Position numbers and translations under genes: made by a program | Assembly: GCF_002743375.1 (NCBI RefSeq) | Contig: NZ_PDZC01000003.1 | Coordinates: 1 to 64,000 of the forward strand | DNA length: 64,000 nucleotides | Direction of reading: 5' to 3' | Source: Sporosarcina sp. P34 | Lineage (GTDB): Bacteria > Bacillota > Bacilli > Bacillales_A > Planococcaceae | Part shown: in pieces, positions 27,301-35,374 of the stretch | Layout of the letters: every line of letters starts with the position of its first letter | Numbering within the stretch: position 1 is the first letter of the stretch | Notes under the pieces: generated by a model | Told to the model about the DNA's origin: nothing | The model's input: the letters and a program-made list of their open reading frames with translations, nothing else | The model's database searches: none

Positions 27301-27985
27301 AGCATTCATTGCAGAACCTAGGGGAACCGAATATTTGGATCCGTATACACTGGAGCCAGTTACGACTGGAGCGAATGTTATCTTGCGGAATCCGTACTTG
27401 CCGGATACAAGAGAATTCGTAATTGTAATGCATGACGGTGTAAGGTTACTTGATAAAAACAACCAAGTCATTTTTGATCCTGTGGACGGCGTTTTGCTCG
27501 CTCCGCCTGAGATAGACGAAGATTTGCTCGATACGTATGATCAAGGATCACGTGGCTTTAACTACCGAAGCGAACGACTGATTAATCGCTATCGGCAGCA
27601 TGAAAAAATCCATGATGTATTCAGCTCAGATGTTTTTGGTGATCCTTCTACTCCTGTATTCGAAAGCTATGTGGGGGATCCAGTCACTATTCGGTTAGTT
27701 ACACCTGCTGAAAGACGAAGAGCTCATACATTCCACCTCCACGGTCACCGTTGGAGATTCGGTTCGGAAAATATTCATTCTCGAACTGAATCATATGTCG
27801 GATTTAACGTTGCGGGCGCTAAGAGAAATCTTCAGTTGCTTGGCGGTGCAGGAGCTTATAGCGGATTCTCGGGCGACTTCATGTATCGGTCAGGAAACAT
27901 TCGCTGGGATATCGAGCAAGGGATGTGGGGGATTATGAGAGTGTTCGAAGAACTTAAAAAGCATCTCCCAAAACTAGATAACTAG
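24344..27985 (+). CDS. mnxG: Multicopper oxidase MnxG, Mn(II)-oxidising spore enzyme
   Basis: A 1213-residue ceruloplasmin-like multicopper oxidase, almost the length known for Bacillus MnxG (about 1217), which oxidises Mn(II) to Mn(III) and Mn(IV) on the spore surface. Repeated cupredoxin units each open with a YDVVAFQ-type strand and contain FGDH-P and FGDPSTPI segments. Copper ligands visible: H281-x2-HYH (H284, H286), the type 1 and trinuclear motif H334-C335-H336 with H340 and M345, HDH at 574-576, and HTFHLHGHRW at 1128-1137. The 718-723 copy (HSFNVHG) has lost one His. There is no signal peptide, as in spore-layer MnxG. The start is GTG. The frame is uninterrupted. Confidence 0.93.
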   Translation: MKRRYHVVAIPIRIVLNTFGDHNPNGMMYVLKENEEKVKRLVKKNPFMPVDLVQPLFIRANEGDTVEILFENKLPFHAGMHFQEAEYDVCQSDGANVGFNKDTTIAPCEKILYKLHLLKEGNYFFSDLGNVSSDQNGSNSNGLVGGLCVQSRFSWWTDPETGKPINSGQYADVHHPLLPSFREYVWMFTDEMEVNDLTGNRPINHFSNQEEESFHGANYRYEPENRREQLVAEGVVCPNCEGEEVHHDSWVFGDPSTPILRGYVGDPAKIRLFHGGVKGTHVFHYHVNQWFSDPNDLASEILDAQAISPQSHYTIQPLYGLGSLQGSFGDAVIHCHLYPHFVAGMWGMNRVFNTLQDGSQCYPNGVPIKSLKPLPDRPAPPKPTKMKPGFPNFIPGKVGMKAPRPPMGIVGGRGLTELERNAAIANPRPGAVFTDPCPEGAPVKEFNISLIEIPLMYNREGWHDPTGRIYVLDEDLEDICLGKKAPEPLVIHTSSHTRYEINFTNRLPHILDGDAFQLVTRTYEAGMHIHFVKFDVLVNDGANVGWNYDSSVLSGETIQYSYYADTELKAWFFHDHLFPGSHQQHGVFGTGVVHPRFSKYLDSSTGVEVDQGTEITCVNPLTPDYRDFVIFAQDFTHLFNKDGKPLAPPPFPGSPDDPGLFGVNYKNEPLQFRLGKDCDPAYSFSSYVKGDPNTPIFKAYEGDSIRIRLLQGAQEESHSFNVHGLRWLSERGDLNSRLENQQHIGISESFTMEMNVPRAGDYLWTFETEEDLWNGLWGLIRAFDEKVPELIKLPDRLEPRERSKPVPQCTGNKPPSAADPTVEIVEGPLRKYDVVAFQTSIQYNSFGDHDPDAIIFALREDMEAIRDGKKEPVPLILRGNMGNTIDVTLTSYLKPELFPFKDGIYPYPIVKEQAFYPPSLRISLHAQLLDYDVKTSAGETVGFNGDQTVGPGESRTYRWYVDSAVGVCGMWDMADIRNHRSQGAFGAFIAEPRGTEYLDPYTLEPVTTGANVILRNPYLPDTREFVIVMHDGVRLLDKNNQVIFDPVDGVLLAPPEIDEDLLDTYDQGSRGFNYRSERLINRYRQHEKIHDVFSSDVFGDPSTPVFESYVGDPVTIRLVTPAERRRAHTFHLHGHRWRFGSENIHSRTESYVGFNVAGAKRNLQLLGGAGAYSGFSGDFMYRSGNIRWDIEQGMWGIMRVFEELKKHLPKLDN

Positions 27986-28011
27986 TCTGTTGAAGAACGG
28001 GAGGTGTGAAA

Positions 28012-28719
28012 ATGGGAAATAAGAGAATAAAGAAAAAACAGAGGAAAAGACAAATGCAAAAACCGGACTTCTTCATACCAAAAAAATGCTGTCCTAGACG
28101 GGCAAGAAATCCCGAGTTGCCTTCTCCAGAAAGCTGTCTTCCTGTTGGATTGCGTAAGGAAGTAGATGAGAGAATTGCAGAAACCAATCGGTTATTACTG
28201 GATTTAGCACTTGACGATAAACGGTCCATTCAAGAAACGTATCAACGGGCGTTTGACGGGCTGAATGGACTAGAAGTAGAAATAATAAATCCTTTAAATG
28301 AAACCATTTCCGGAGTAGTGATGATGGCGGCACATGATTTCACTCTACTAAGCCGAGAAGACTATAAAATCATCGTGCCATACGAGCAGATTGAATCGGT
28401 CAAAGCCTCGGGCTACTATTCTGAACAATTACCAAAGGACAATTTAAAGAATATCGACCCACATTTACGTAGGAAGCTAACATTTCAGTTTGGAAAAGTC
28501 GTAGCCTCTTCTCCAGAACTTATTCAGCAATTCTTCAAAATTCCGTTAGCGGTCTATTTGCTGTTGTTTGAAGGGCAGACGATAAAAGTTAGGGTAGGTG
28601 CATTACTGATCGAAGGTATACTTGCGAATGTGAATAAAGAGTCGATTGCATTGAAGTTGGCTAATGAAACAAGGATCATAACAATCCGAAATATTGGTCA
28701 TATCCTAATTAGTAAATAA
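28012..28719 (+). CDS. MnxD paralogue downstream of mnxG
   Basis: A 235-residue protein with a very basic N-terminus (residues 1-20), then a Cys pair and Pro-rich stretch (KKCCPRR). Its body aligns with MnxD throughout: SGVVMMAAHDFTLLS with GKVAAIGRDFVMLTN; LTFQFGKVVASSPELIQQFF with LTLRFGETVNKREVLVQQFF; and EGQTIKVRVG with the KGTRVEVVLS segment. It is therefore a duplicated mnxD-type gene. The ATG at 28012 has GGGAGGTG upstream; a GTG at 28006 is too close. It lies 26 bases after mnxG, so it is probably the eighth gene of the operon. Function is unknown; a spore-layer scaffold or partner is plausible. Confidence 0.78.
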   Translation: MGNKRIKKKQRKRQMQKPDFFIPKKCCPRRARNPELPSPESCLPVGLRKEVDERIAETNRLLLDLALDDKRSIQETYQRAFDGLNGLEVEIINPLNETISGVVMMAAHDFTLLSREDYKIIVPYEQIESVKASGYYSEQLPKDNLKNIDPHLRRKLTFQFGKVVASSPELIQQFFKIPLAVYLLLFEGQTIKVRVGALLIEGILANVNKESIALKLANETRIITIRNIGHILISK

Positions 28720-28765
28720 ACAATCAGTCCCTGTAAACACGGGGACTGGTTGTTTGATTTTTTAT
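28718..28765. terminator. Bidirectional terminator closing the mnx operon
   Basis: CAATCAGTCCC and GGGACTGGTTG form the stem, with A and T tracts on either side; it also serves the convergent Cys-rich gene. Confidence 0.85.
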
Positions 28766-28766
28766 A

Positions 28767-29180
28767 TTACTTGGTACGGTTTTTAGAAGGGCAACCCCCT
28801 AGTGTCTTTACAGATGAAATTTTGTCGATTGGAAATAACAATGTTTCGCCGATGGGATGTCCTCTTTTCGTTCCGTTTAACTTATCAGTACAATCAGGGT
28901 CTATAGATAACCCTTCCGGTTTCCCGTTTATGAATAACTCGACAAAATTGGAGCCAACAAAAATAATAGTACCCTTTACGATTTCACCATCGTTTAACTG
29001 GAACTCTGCTTCACAACAAACCATTTGGCGCAAACGAAAGTTAAGACCGTTTTGCAGACCGCCTAAACGAACCATAAAGCACGGACAGCATAAGTCTTTT
29101 CTACAACGGGAGCAGTATTTTTTACAGTGCTTCCGACAATACTTCTTCTCATCACATTTACAATTAACTGGCTTTCTCAA
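28767..29180 (-). CDS. Cys-rich protein with an MnxD/E-like beta domain, convergent to mnx
   Basis: The first 32 residues are packed with Cys, Lys and Arg: CKCDEKKYCRKHCKKYC and SRCRKDLCCPC, a likely metal-binding or cross-linking segment. The remainder (about 45-130) is a beta domain, FQLNDGEIVKGTIIFVGSNFVELFI to FPIDKISSVKTL, resembling the halves of MnxD. The start is TTG at 29180 with GTGGGAGGTG seven bases upstream; a GTG at 29189 overlaps the RBS. It has 137 residues. It may be a spore coat or exosporium component working with the Mnx proteins. That is inferred from domain and position only. Confidence 0.72.
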   Translation of the reverse strand: MRKPVNCKCDEKKYCRKHCKKYCSRCRKDLCCPCFMVRLGGLQNGLNFRLRQMVCCEAEFQLNDGEIVKGTIIFVGSNFVELFINGKPEGLSIDPDCTDKLNGTKRGHPIGETLLFPIDKISSVKTLGGCPSKNRTK

Positions 29181-29303
29181 AGCATTCACCTCCCACTGTT
29201 CTTCGTAGTATATGAATATCTAGCACTTGGGAGATAATGTAACGACCTAAGAAAATTATATAGTTTAGAGATTTATTTTTATAATTAAATAGTGGATATA
29301 TTT

Positions 29304-29380
29304 CAATCAACCATCCAGACACTTCCTTTTTTATAGTATGTAAATGGCGAAGGGTACCAAGCAAGAGGTAAGTGCGCATG
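29304..29380 (-). repeat. Right 77-bp direct repeat flanking the mnx cluster
   Basis: A gapless match (53/77 by hand) to the promoter and start of the SEC-C gene at 21212-21288, same strand. It contains the same TTGGTAC, GGAAGTGT and ATGGTTG blocks, but after ATGGTTGAT the frame meets TGA, so it is a relic rather than a gene. The rest of 29181-29463 holds the presumed promoter region of the Cys-rich gene, an AT-rich stretch and the ptsI terminator. Confidence 0.75.
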
Positions 29381-29412
29381 TTATACATAACGAAATGACG
29401 TTGGAAAAATTA

Positions 29413-29453
29413 AAAAGCACTCTTCGAATCATGTAGATTCAAAGAGTGCTCCT
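29413..29453 (-). terminator. Terminator of ptsHI
   Basis: AGCACTCTTYGAATC arms pair across ATGTA and, on the minus strand, end in TTTTTAA, 14 bases past the ptsI stop. Confidence 0.88.
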
Positions 29454-29463
29454 TTACGTAGTA

Positions 29464-31179
29464 TTAGTTATCTAAACTCTTGATGAATTGTAAGACTTCG
29501 TCCGCGGTAGACAGGGAAAGAATATGATCTATTTGACTTTCCAAAGCGGTCTTAGACAGGTTCTTAATTTGTGAACGTGCACGAAGGATTGAAGATGCAC
29601 TCATGGAAAATTCATCTAATCCCATCGCGAGCAATATAGGAATTGCCGTTTCATCACGTGCCATTTCTCCACACATGCCTACTGCTTTACCTTCTTTATG
29701 AGCCGCGTCAATAATCAATTTAATAAAGCGCAAAATGGACGGGTTATATGGTTGGTAAAGGTAAGATACGTTTTCATTCATCCGATCAGCGGCCATCGTA
29801 TACTGAATTAAATCATTTGAACCAATTGAGAAGAAATCTACTTCCTTGGCAAAGACATCAGCCAATATAGCCACAGCCGGTGTTTCAACCATAATACCGA
29901 GTTGAATCGTTTCGTTTACCTCGACTTTTTCACTAATGAGTTGTTGTTTGACGTCTAAAAATATTTCTTTTGCTTGTCTGAATTCATCTATCGTTGTGAT
30001 CATGGGAAACATGATCCGCAAGTTTCCATATATACTTGCGCGCAATAACGCCCGTAACTGCGTTCTAAACATCTCTTCATAATCGAGACATAGGCGAATA
30101 GCTCGTAAACCTAAGAATGGATTGGCTTCATGCGGTATCTGTAAATAAGATAATTCTTTATCTCCACCAATGTCCAGAGTTCGAACAACAGTAGCGCTGC
30201 CGTTCATTTGTTTTAACACACTTTTATAAGCTTCGAACTGTTCATCTTCGGTCGGAAATTGTTCTTTTTCCATGTAAAGAAACTCCGTCCGGAATAAACC
30301 AATGGTTTCCCCGCCATTTTTTAAGACACTTTCAACATCATCAGGAGTTCCAATATTTCCTGCTAATTCAACGCGATGACCATCAAGTGTAATAGTAGGT
30401 TCATGTGCAAGCAATTGCCATTCTGCCTTTTGCTCAGCAAAAGTTTGTTGCTTTTTTTGATAGGCGACTAACGTTTCAGCGTCAGGGTTCACAATAATTT
30501 TCCCGGATTCCCCGTCAACAATAATGAGTTCGCCGTTTTGAATCGTAGCCATTGCCGTTTTACTTCCGACAACGGCTGGAATTTCCAATGTTCTCGCTAA
30601 AATTGCAGAGTGAGAAGTAGGCCCCCCAATATCCGTCACAAATCCTTTAATCTGTTCTGGATTCAGTTGAACAGTATGGGAAGGTGTCAAGTCTTCCGCA
30701 ATGATAACGACTTCTTGTGTAATATCTTCGGGTGTTTGAATGCTTACGCCAAGCAAATGGGAAAGGATTCGTTTCGTCACATCCCGAATATCAGCAGCAC
30801 GTTCTCTCATATATGGATCGTCCATCGCTTCGAAAATGGAAACGTATAAGTTTGCCGCTTCTTGTACCGCATATTCGGCGTTTACGTGTTGCGTTTGAAT
30901 CATATCTGTAATTGCAGCGCGTAATTCTGGATCGTCGAGAACTAGTAAATGCGCACTGAAAATGGCTGCCTCCTGATCACTAAACTTTTCCTGTGTCTGT
31001 TTCTGAATAGTCGTCAATTCTGATCGGGAATGGGAAAGGGCGATTTGCAGACGATCTATCTCTGCTGATACGTCTGAAATAGATTCCTTCAGTACAGTCA
31101 ACTCAGCATTTTCTAGACGAAAGGCCTTGGCGATAGAAATACCATTGGAGGCTGCGATGCCCTGAAGGATTTTTTCCAT
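29464..31179 (-). CDS. ptsI: PTS enzyme I (phosphoenolpyruvate-protein phosphotransferase)
   Basis: Transfers phosphate from PEP to HPr for all PTS sugars. The phosphorylated His is H190 in [12 protein letters not shown]; the PEP-binding barrel shows [47 protein letters not shown] and the active-site Cys in GMCGEMARD. It has 571 residues, the full family length. Its ATG overlaps the ptsH stop by one base. Here ptsHI sits back to back with the fructose operon rather than with ptsG. Confidence 0.96.
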   Translation of the reverse strand: MEKILQGIAASNGISIAKAFRLENAELTVLKESISDVSAEIDRLQIALSHSRSELTTIQKQTQEKFSDQEAAIFSAHLLVLDDPELRAAITDMIQTQHVNAEYAVQEAANLYVSIFEAMDDPYMRERAADIRDVTKRILSHLLGVSIQTPEDITQEVVIIAEDLTPSHTVQLNPEQIKGFVTDIGGPTSHSAILARTLEIPAVVGSKTAMATIQNGELIIVDGESGKIIVNPDAETLVAYQKKQQTFAEQKAEWQLLAHEPTITLDGHRVELAGNIGTPDDVESVLKNGGETIGLFRTEFLYMEKEQFPTEDEQFEAYKSVLKQMNGSATVVRTLDIGGDKELSYLQIPHEANPFLGLRAIRLCLDYEEMFRTQLRALLRASIYGNLRIMFPMITTIDEFRQAKEIFLDVKQQLISEKVEVNETIQLGIMVETPAVAILADVFAKEVDFFSIGSNDLIQYTMAADRMNENVSYLYQPYNPSILRFIKLIIDAAHKEGKAVGMCGEMARDETAIPILLAMGLDEFSMSASSILRARSQIKNLSKTALESQIDHILSLSTADEVLQFIKSLDN

Positions 31180-31445
31180 TAGTCTTCTGCGCCTTCAGAA
31201 CGTAATAATTCCTCCAACTTATTCATTGCTTCTTTTTCATCATCACCATCTGCAATTAACGTAATAGTAGATCCTGCAGCGACACCCAGTGACATCACTC
31301 CAAGAATAGATTTTAGATTGACCTTTTTTTCTTTATATTCAAGTGAAAGTTCTGATTTGAAAGGAGTAGCGACAGCGACCAATTGAGCAGCTGGACGTGC
31401 GTGAAGCCCTTCACCATTGCTGAATACGAATTGTTTTTTTATCAT
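31179..31445 (-). CDS. ptsH: PTS phosphocarrier protein HPr
   Basis: Carries phosphate from enzyme I to the sugar-specific EII proteins. The catalytic H15 is in GLHARPA and the regulatory S46 in [10 protein letters not shown], the site phosphorylated by HPr kinase for CcpA [12 protein letters not shown] Firmicutes. It has 88 residues. AGGAGG precedes the ATG. The gene is divergent from fruR; a set of 10-bp direct repeats lies directly upstream and may govern both directions. Confidence 0.96.
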   Translation of the reverse strand: MIKKQFVFSNGEGLHARPAAQLVAVATPFKSELSLEYKEKKVNLKSILGVMSLGVAAGSTITLIADGDDEKEAMNKLEELLRSEGAED

Positions 31446-31460
31446 TACGATAACCTCCTA

Positions 31461-31510
31461 TGAAATGTTTTGAATGTTTTTGATTGCTTATGAATGATTA
31501 TGATAGATTT
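31461..31510. promoter_or_regulatory. Five tandem 10-bp repeats, probable FruR operator, between ptsH and fruR
   Basis: Consecutive decamers TGAAATGTTT, TGAATGTTTT, TGATTGCTTA, TGAATGATTA and TGATAGATTT each begin with TGA and are spaced one helical turn. DeoR-family regulators are known to bind such phased direct repeats. The array starts 15 bases upstream of the ptsH ATG and ends about 50 bases before fruR. FruR as the binder is inferred from adjacency. Confidence 0.6.
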
Positions 31511-31562
31511 TATTGAATAATTCAAGTAATATGTTGTTATTGAGAGAAAAGGTGGGTTGCGC

Positions 31563-32315
31563 ATGCTGACAAATGAACGATATGAATTAATCTTAAATAA
31601 ATTGGCTACTCATAAAACGGTGAAGATTACGGAATTAGTAGAGGCAACCGGCGCATCTGAATCTACCATTCGAAGAGATTTAACTGAACTCGAAACGCTC
31701 AATAAACTTCAACGTATTCATGGTGGGGCCACAATGCCAGATCGAGATATGCAAGAGCTAAGCATTTCAGCCAAGTCGGAAAAATATTTCTCAGAAAAAG
31801 TAAAAGTGGCGTCCTTGGCAGCTAGTATAGTCAAAGATGGGGACTTCATTTATCTAGATGCGGGGACAACTACGTTTCACATGATACCTTTTCTAAAAGA
31901 TCGTAATATAACGGTTGTAACAAATGGGCTGACACATGTGGAATCACTAAATGAGTATGGCATTTCCTCTTATTTAATTGGAGGCTATGTCAAAGCTACG
32001 ACAGGCGCACTTGTAGGACAACAGGCTAGGTACTCATTGAAACAATATCATTTCAATAAATGTTTTTTGGGTACGAATGGGGTTGATCCTGTTCACGGAT
32101 ATTCGACGCCAGATCCTGATGAGGTCACTGTGAAAAGTTTGGCAGCAGAGCAATCAAGAACTACTTATATAGTGGCAGATCATTCCAAAGTGAATAGAAA
32201 CAGTTTCATTAAATTTTTATCTATAGAAGAAGCAGTGTTGCTTATTGACGAAATACCAGAAGATATTCTAAATGAACTGGAAGATAAAACATTAGTAAAG
32301 GTGGTACAGAAATGA
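31563..32315 (+). CDS. fruR: DeoR-family transcriptional regulator of fructose genes
   Basis: Repressor expected to sense fructose 1-phosphate. An N-terminal DeoR helix-turn-helix (TELVEATGASESTIRRDL, residues 20-37) is followed by the DeoR sugar-phosphate isomerase-like domain with DAGTTTFHM, VVTNGLTHV, LIGGYVKATTGALVG and FLGTNGVD. It has 250 residues from the ATG at 31563 behind AAAAGGTGG; a TTG two codons upstream is less well placed. It overlaps fruK by four bases, giving the standard fruR-fruK-fruA operon. Confidence 0.93.
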   Translation: MLTNERYELILNKLATHKTVKITELVEATGASESTIRRDLTELETLNKLQRIHGGATMPDRDMQELSISAKSEKYFSEKVKVASLAASIVKDGDFIYLDAGTTTFHMIPFLKDRNITVVTNGLTHVESLNEYGISSYLIGGYVKATTGALVGQQARYSLKQYHFNKCFLGTNGVDPVHGYSTPDPDEVTVKSLAAEQSRTTYIVADHSKVNRNSFIKFLSIEEAVLLIDEIPEDILNELEDKTLVKVVQK

Positions 32316-33226
32316 TTTTCACATGTACATTCATGCCGACAGTAGACTATACTGCTTACTTATCTAATTTTGAGCGTGGAGAACTGAATCGTACAAATGA
32401 AGTGTATTACTATCCCGGTGGAAAAGGCATTAACGTATCACGGGTAGTTCACAGACTAGGTGTAGATACGGTAGCATGCGGTTTCATTGGAGGCTTCACA
32501 GGCGATTATATTGAGGACTTTTTACAAAAAGAAGGTATAAAAACTGATTTTATTCGCACAGCAGATATTACCCGAATCAATGTGAAAATTAAATCCACGG
32601 ATGAAACGGAGCTAAATGGGCCTGGACCAAGTTTACATGAAAAAAATATTCAAGATCTTCTTGAGCGAATTGGACGATTAACTGAAAATGACTGGTTAGT
32701 GATTGCAGGAAGAATTCCAGAATCTCTACCTTCGTCATTCTTATCTGAACTTGCCGCACTGTGTGAAAAAAATAAAGTCAAGCTTGTAGTGGATACATCA
32801 GGACCTGCTTTAAAACAGATCATGGAAGTAACTAAGCCATTCTTAATCAAGCCGAATGAACAGGAACTTGGGGAATTGGTTGGTAAGCCCATTCATAGTA
32901 AACAGGAAGCAGTTGGTTATGCCAAAAAACTAGTAAGTGAAGGTGTTCAACATGTGGTGATATCGATGGGTAAAGAAGGAGCGCTCTATGTATCAGCTAA
33001 CGAAACATTGGCAGCCGCTGCACCAAAAGGTAAGCTCGTCAATTCGGTAGGTGCGGGAGATTCACTAGTATCAGGTTTTATTGCATCCTACTCCAAAGAA
33101 GGACATGCGGGCAACGCTTTTAGATATGGAGTTGCGAGCGGAAGTGCCACCGCTTTCCAGTCCGATTTATGTGAAAAGGAAGATGTTGAGTCTTTATTGA
33201 GTCAAGTGATCATTACGAAACTATAG
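32312..33226 (+). CDS. fruK: 1-phosphofructokinase
   Basis: Phosphorylates fructose 1-phosphate to fructose 1,6-bisphosphate. PfkB-family signatures: YYPGGKGINVSR near residue 37, LKPN-type stretch FLIKPNEQEL, ISMGKEGALYVS and the catalytic anion hole NSVGAGDSLVSGF. It has 304 residues. The ATG overlaps the fruR stop, so translation is coupled; fruA follows after 16 bases. The gene looks intact and typical. Confidence 0.95.
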   Translation: MIFTCTFMPTVDYTAYLSNFERGELNRTNEVYYYPGGKGINVSRVVHRLGVDTVACGFIGGFTGDYIEDFLQKEGIKTDFIRTADITRINVKIKSTDETELNGPGPSLHEKNIQDLLERIGRLTENDWLVIAGRIPESLPSSFLSELAALCEKNKVKLVVDTSGPALKQIMEVTKPFLIKPNEQELGELVGKPIHSKQEAVGYAKKLVSEGVQHVVISMGKEGALYVSANETLAAAAPKGKLVNSVGAGDSLVSGFIASYSKEGHAGNAFRYGVASGSATAFQSDLCEKEDVESLLSQVIITKL

Positions 33227-33242
33227 GAAGAGGTGCTATTCT

Positions 33243-35150
33243 ATGAAAATCACACAGTTATTGACAGAGGATACAATCAACCTTCATTTACAATCTAAAT
33301 CGAAGGAAACGGTTTTATCCGAACTGATTCAGCAGTTACATGACGCAGGGAAATTACGTGACAAAGAACAGTTCACGAAGGATATTCTGCATCGCGAAAG
33401 TCAGAGTACAACGGGTATTGGCGAAGGAATCGCTATTCCACACGCGAAGTCAGCCGCTGTTCAGACACCTGCTATCGCATTTGGCCGTTCTATAGAAGGT
33501 GTAGACTTTGATTCGCTCGACAACCAACCGGCACAATTGTTTTTCATGATTGCAGCGAGTGAAGGGGCAAACGACGACCATTTAGACGCACTGTCTAGAT
33601 TAGCGACATTTTTGATGGATACTTCATTCCGAGATAAAATTCTGTCTGCACAAACAGCCGCGGACGTATTGCAAGCGGTTAATGATAAAGAGTCGGAGTT
33701 AGATGAAGAGGTAACAGAAGAAGTACAAACCAACGAAGAAGAGAAATCAACGGTACGTTTGCTAGCGGTTACGGCTTGTCCGACGGGAATTGCGCATACG
33801 TATATGGCTGCCGAAAAATTGAATGAGAGAGCAAAAGAACGTGGCCTTTCATTAAAAGTAGAAACAAACGGTTCATCGGGTGTGAAGAATAGATTGACAG
33901 ATGCAGAAATAGCAGAAGCGGATGCCATTATTGTGGCAGCAGATACGAAAGTGGAGATGGCACGTTTCGCTGGAAAACATGTGATCCAGACGAAAGTTGG
34001 AGATGCTATTTATGAAACGGATACATTACTCGATAGGGCGATTAAAAAAGATGCACCGATTTATCAGGTAGAAAAAGGTCAGGAAGATACATCATCGAGT
34101 GAAAAGAAGAGTGGATTTTATAAGCATTTGATGAATGGTGTATCAAATATGCTGCCGTTCGTCGTCGGTGGAGGAATTTTGATAGCGCTCTCTTTCTTCT
34201 GGGGAATCGAATCTTCCAATCCAGATAGTCCTGAATACAATGCCTTTGCTGCTATGCTTAATACTATTGGTGGCGGAAAAGCATTCTTCCTAATGGTCCC
34301 TGTATTGGCCGGTTTCATAGCATCTAGTATAGCCGATCGTCCTGGTTTTGCTCCCGGTATGATAGGGGGTCTGATTGCGATCACCGTTTCAGGCGTAGAT
34401 GGAGTAGGTAGCGGATCAGGATTTTTAGGCGGTCTCATTGCAGGATTTTTAGCAGGGTATATTACTTTACTCGTTAAAAAACTATTTGCTCGTTTACCTA
34501 ATTCACTAGAGGGATTAAAACCCGTGCTATTTTATCCCGTTTTCAGTATTGCGGCGACAGGATTAATTATGTTACTTATCAATCCACAATTGGCCAAGCT
34601 ATACACAGGATTTTCCGCCTTCCTTGAAGGGATGGGCGGTACGAATCAAATTTTGGTAGGGTTAGTCATCGGAGGAATGATGGCTGTCGATATGGGCGGT
34701 CCGGTCAATAAAGCGGCATACACATTTGGTATTGCCATGCTTGACGCACAGAACTTCCAATTTATCGCTGCAGTAATGGCTGGTGGAATGGTGCCACCGC
34801 TTGGTATGGCGATCGCGACTACATTATTTAAAAATCGCTATACAAAGACTGAGCGTGAAGCAGGGAAAACGGCGTATGTGCTCGGTGCTTGCTTCATAAC
34901 GGAAGGTGTCATTCCGTTTGCCGCTGCTGATCCATTGCGAGTTATTCCGGCTTCGGTAATTGGGGCTGCGACTACAGGTGCATTAACGATGGCATTTGAT
35001 ATCGCCTTACGTGCACCTCACGGAGGAATCTTCGTCATGGGACTCGTCGAAGGTGGAATCAGTAAGATTCTACTGTATGCATGTGCCATCATTATTGGTT
35101 CGGTCATTACAGGCTTAATTGCCGGCATGTTGAGAAAGAAGCCTGCTTGA
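33243..35150 (+). CDS. fruA: PTS fructose transporter subunit IIABC
   Basis: Imports fructose with phosphorylation at C1. Domain order: EIIA (about 1-150) with H67 in IAIPHAKSA, an acidic linker, EIIB (about 170-270) with C178 in VTACPTGIAHTY, and the EIIC membrane domain (about 290-632) with some eight to nine helices and PFVVGGGI, GFAPGMIGG and ITEGVIPFAAADP. It has 635 residues, the full fused form of Bacillus. It is the third gene of the fru operon and is followed by a terminator. Confidence 0.96.
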   Translation: MKITQLLTEDTINLHLQSKSKETVLSELIQQLHDAGKLRDKEQFTKDILHRESQSTTGIGEGIAIPHAKSAAVQTPAIAFGRSIEGVDFDSLDNQPAQLFFMIAASEGANDDHLDALSRLATFLMDTSFRDKILSAQTAADVLQAVNDKESELDEEVTEEVQTNEEEKSTVRLLAVTACPTGIAHTYMAAEKLNERAKERGLSLKVETNGSSGVKNRLTDAEIAEADAIIVAADTKVEMARFAGKHVIQTKVGDAIYETDTLLDRAIKKDAPIYQVEKGQEDTSSSEKKSGFYKHLMNGVSNMLPFVVGGGILIALSFFWGIESSNPDSPEYNAFAAMLNTIGGGKAFFLMVPVLAGFIASSIADRPGFAPGMIGGLIAITVSGVDGVGSGSGFLGGLIAGFLAGYITLLVKKLFARLPNSLEGLKPVLFYPVFSIAATGLIMLLINPQLAKLYTGFSAFLEGMGGTNQILVGLVIGGMMAVDMGGPVNKAAYTFGIAMLDAQNFQFIAAVMAGGMVPPLGMAIATTLFKNRYTKTEREAGKTAYVLGACFITEGVIPFAAADPLRVIPASVIGAATTGALTMAFDIALRAPHGGIFVMGLVEGGISKILLYACAIIIGSVITGLIAGMLRKKPA

Positions 35151-35174
35151 TATCAAATTATATAATTAGTAACG

Positions 35175-35219
35175 GCTGGCCGCACTATGTCATCACTTGA
35201 CAAAGCGTGGCCAGCTTTT
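35175..35219 (+). terminator. Terminator of the fru operon
   Basis: GCTGGCC and GGCCAGC pair across a long loop and are followed by TTTT. Confidence 0.75.
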
Positions 35220-35374
35220 AACTCTTTATATCCAATCTTACTGCAACATGGTAAACTATGTAAGATGCATACATTTGTATAGATTGGGGAAATTTTGCAA
35301 TATAAAGTATGAAGGAATTTTTAACTATGTGGGAATGTTGAGGACAAAATACTATCGAAATGGGGAATAACTAC

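Noticed and set aside
27125..27433. Opposite-strand frame of 102 codons within mnxG
   Set aside because: It is a shadow of the mnxG reading frame, without RBS or protein-like composition.
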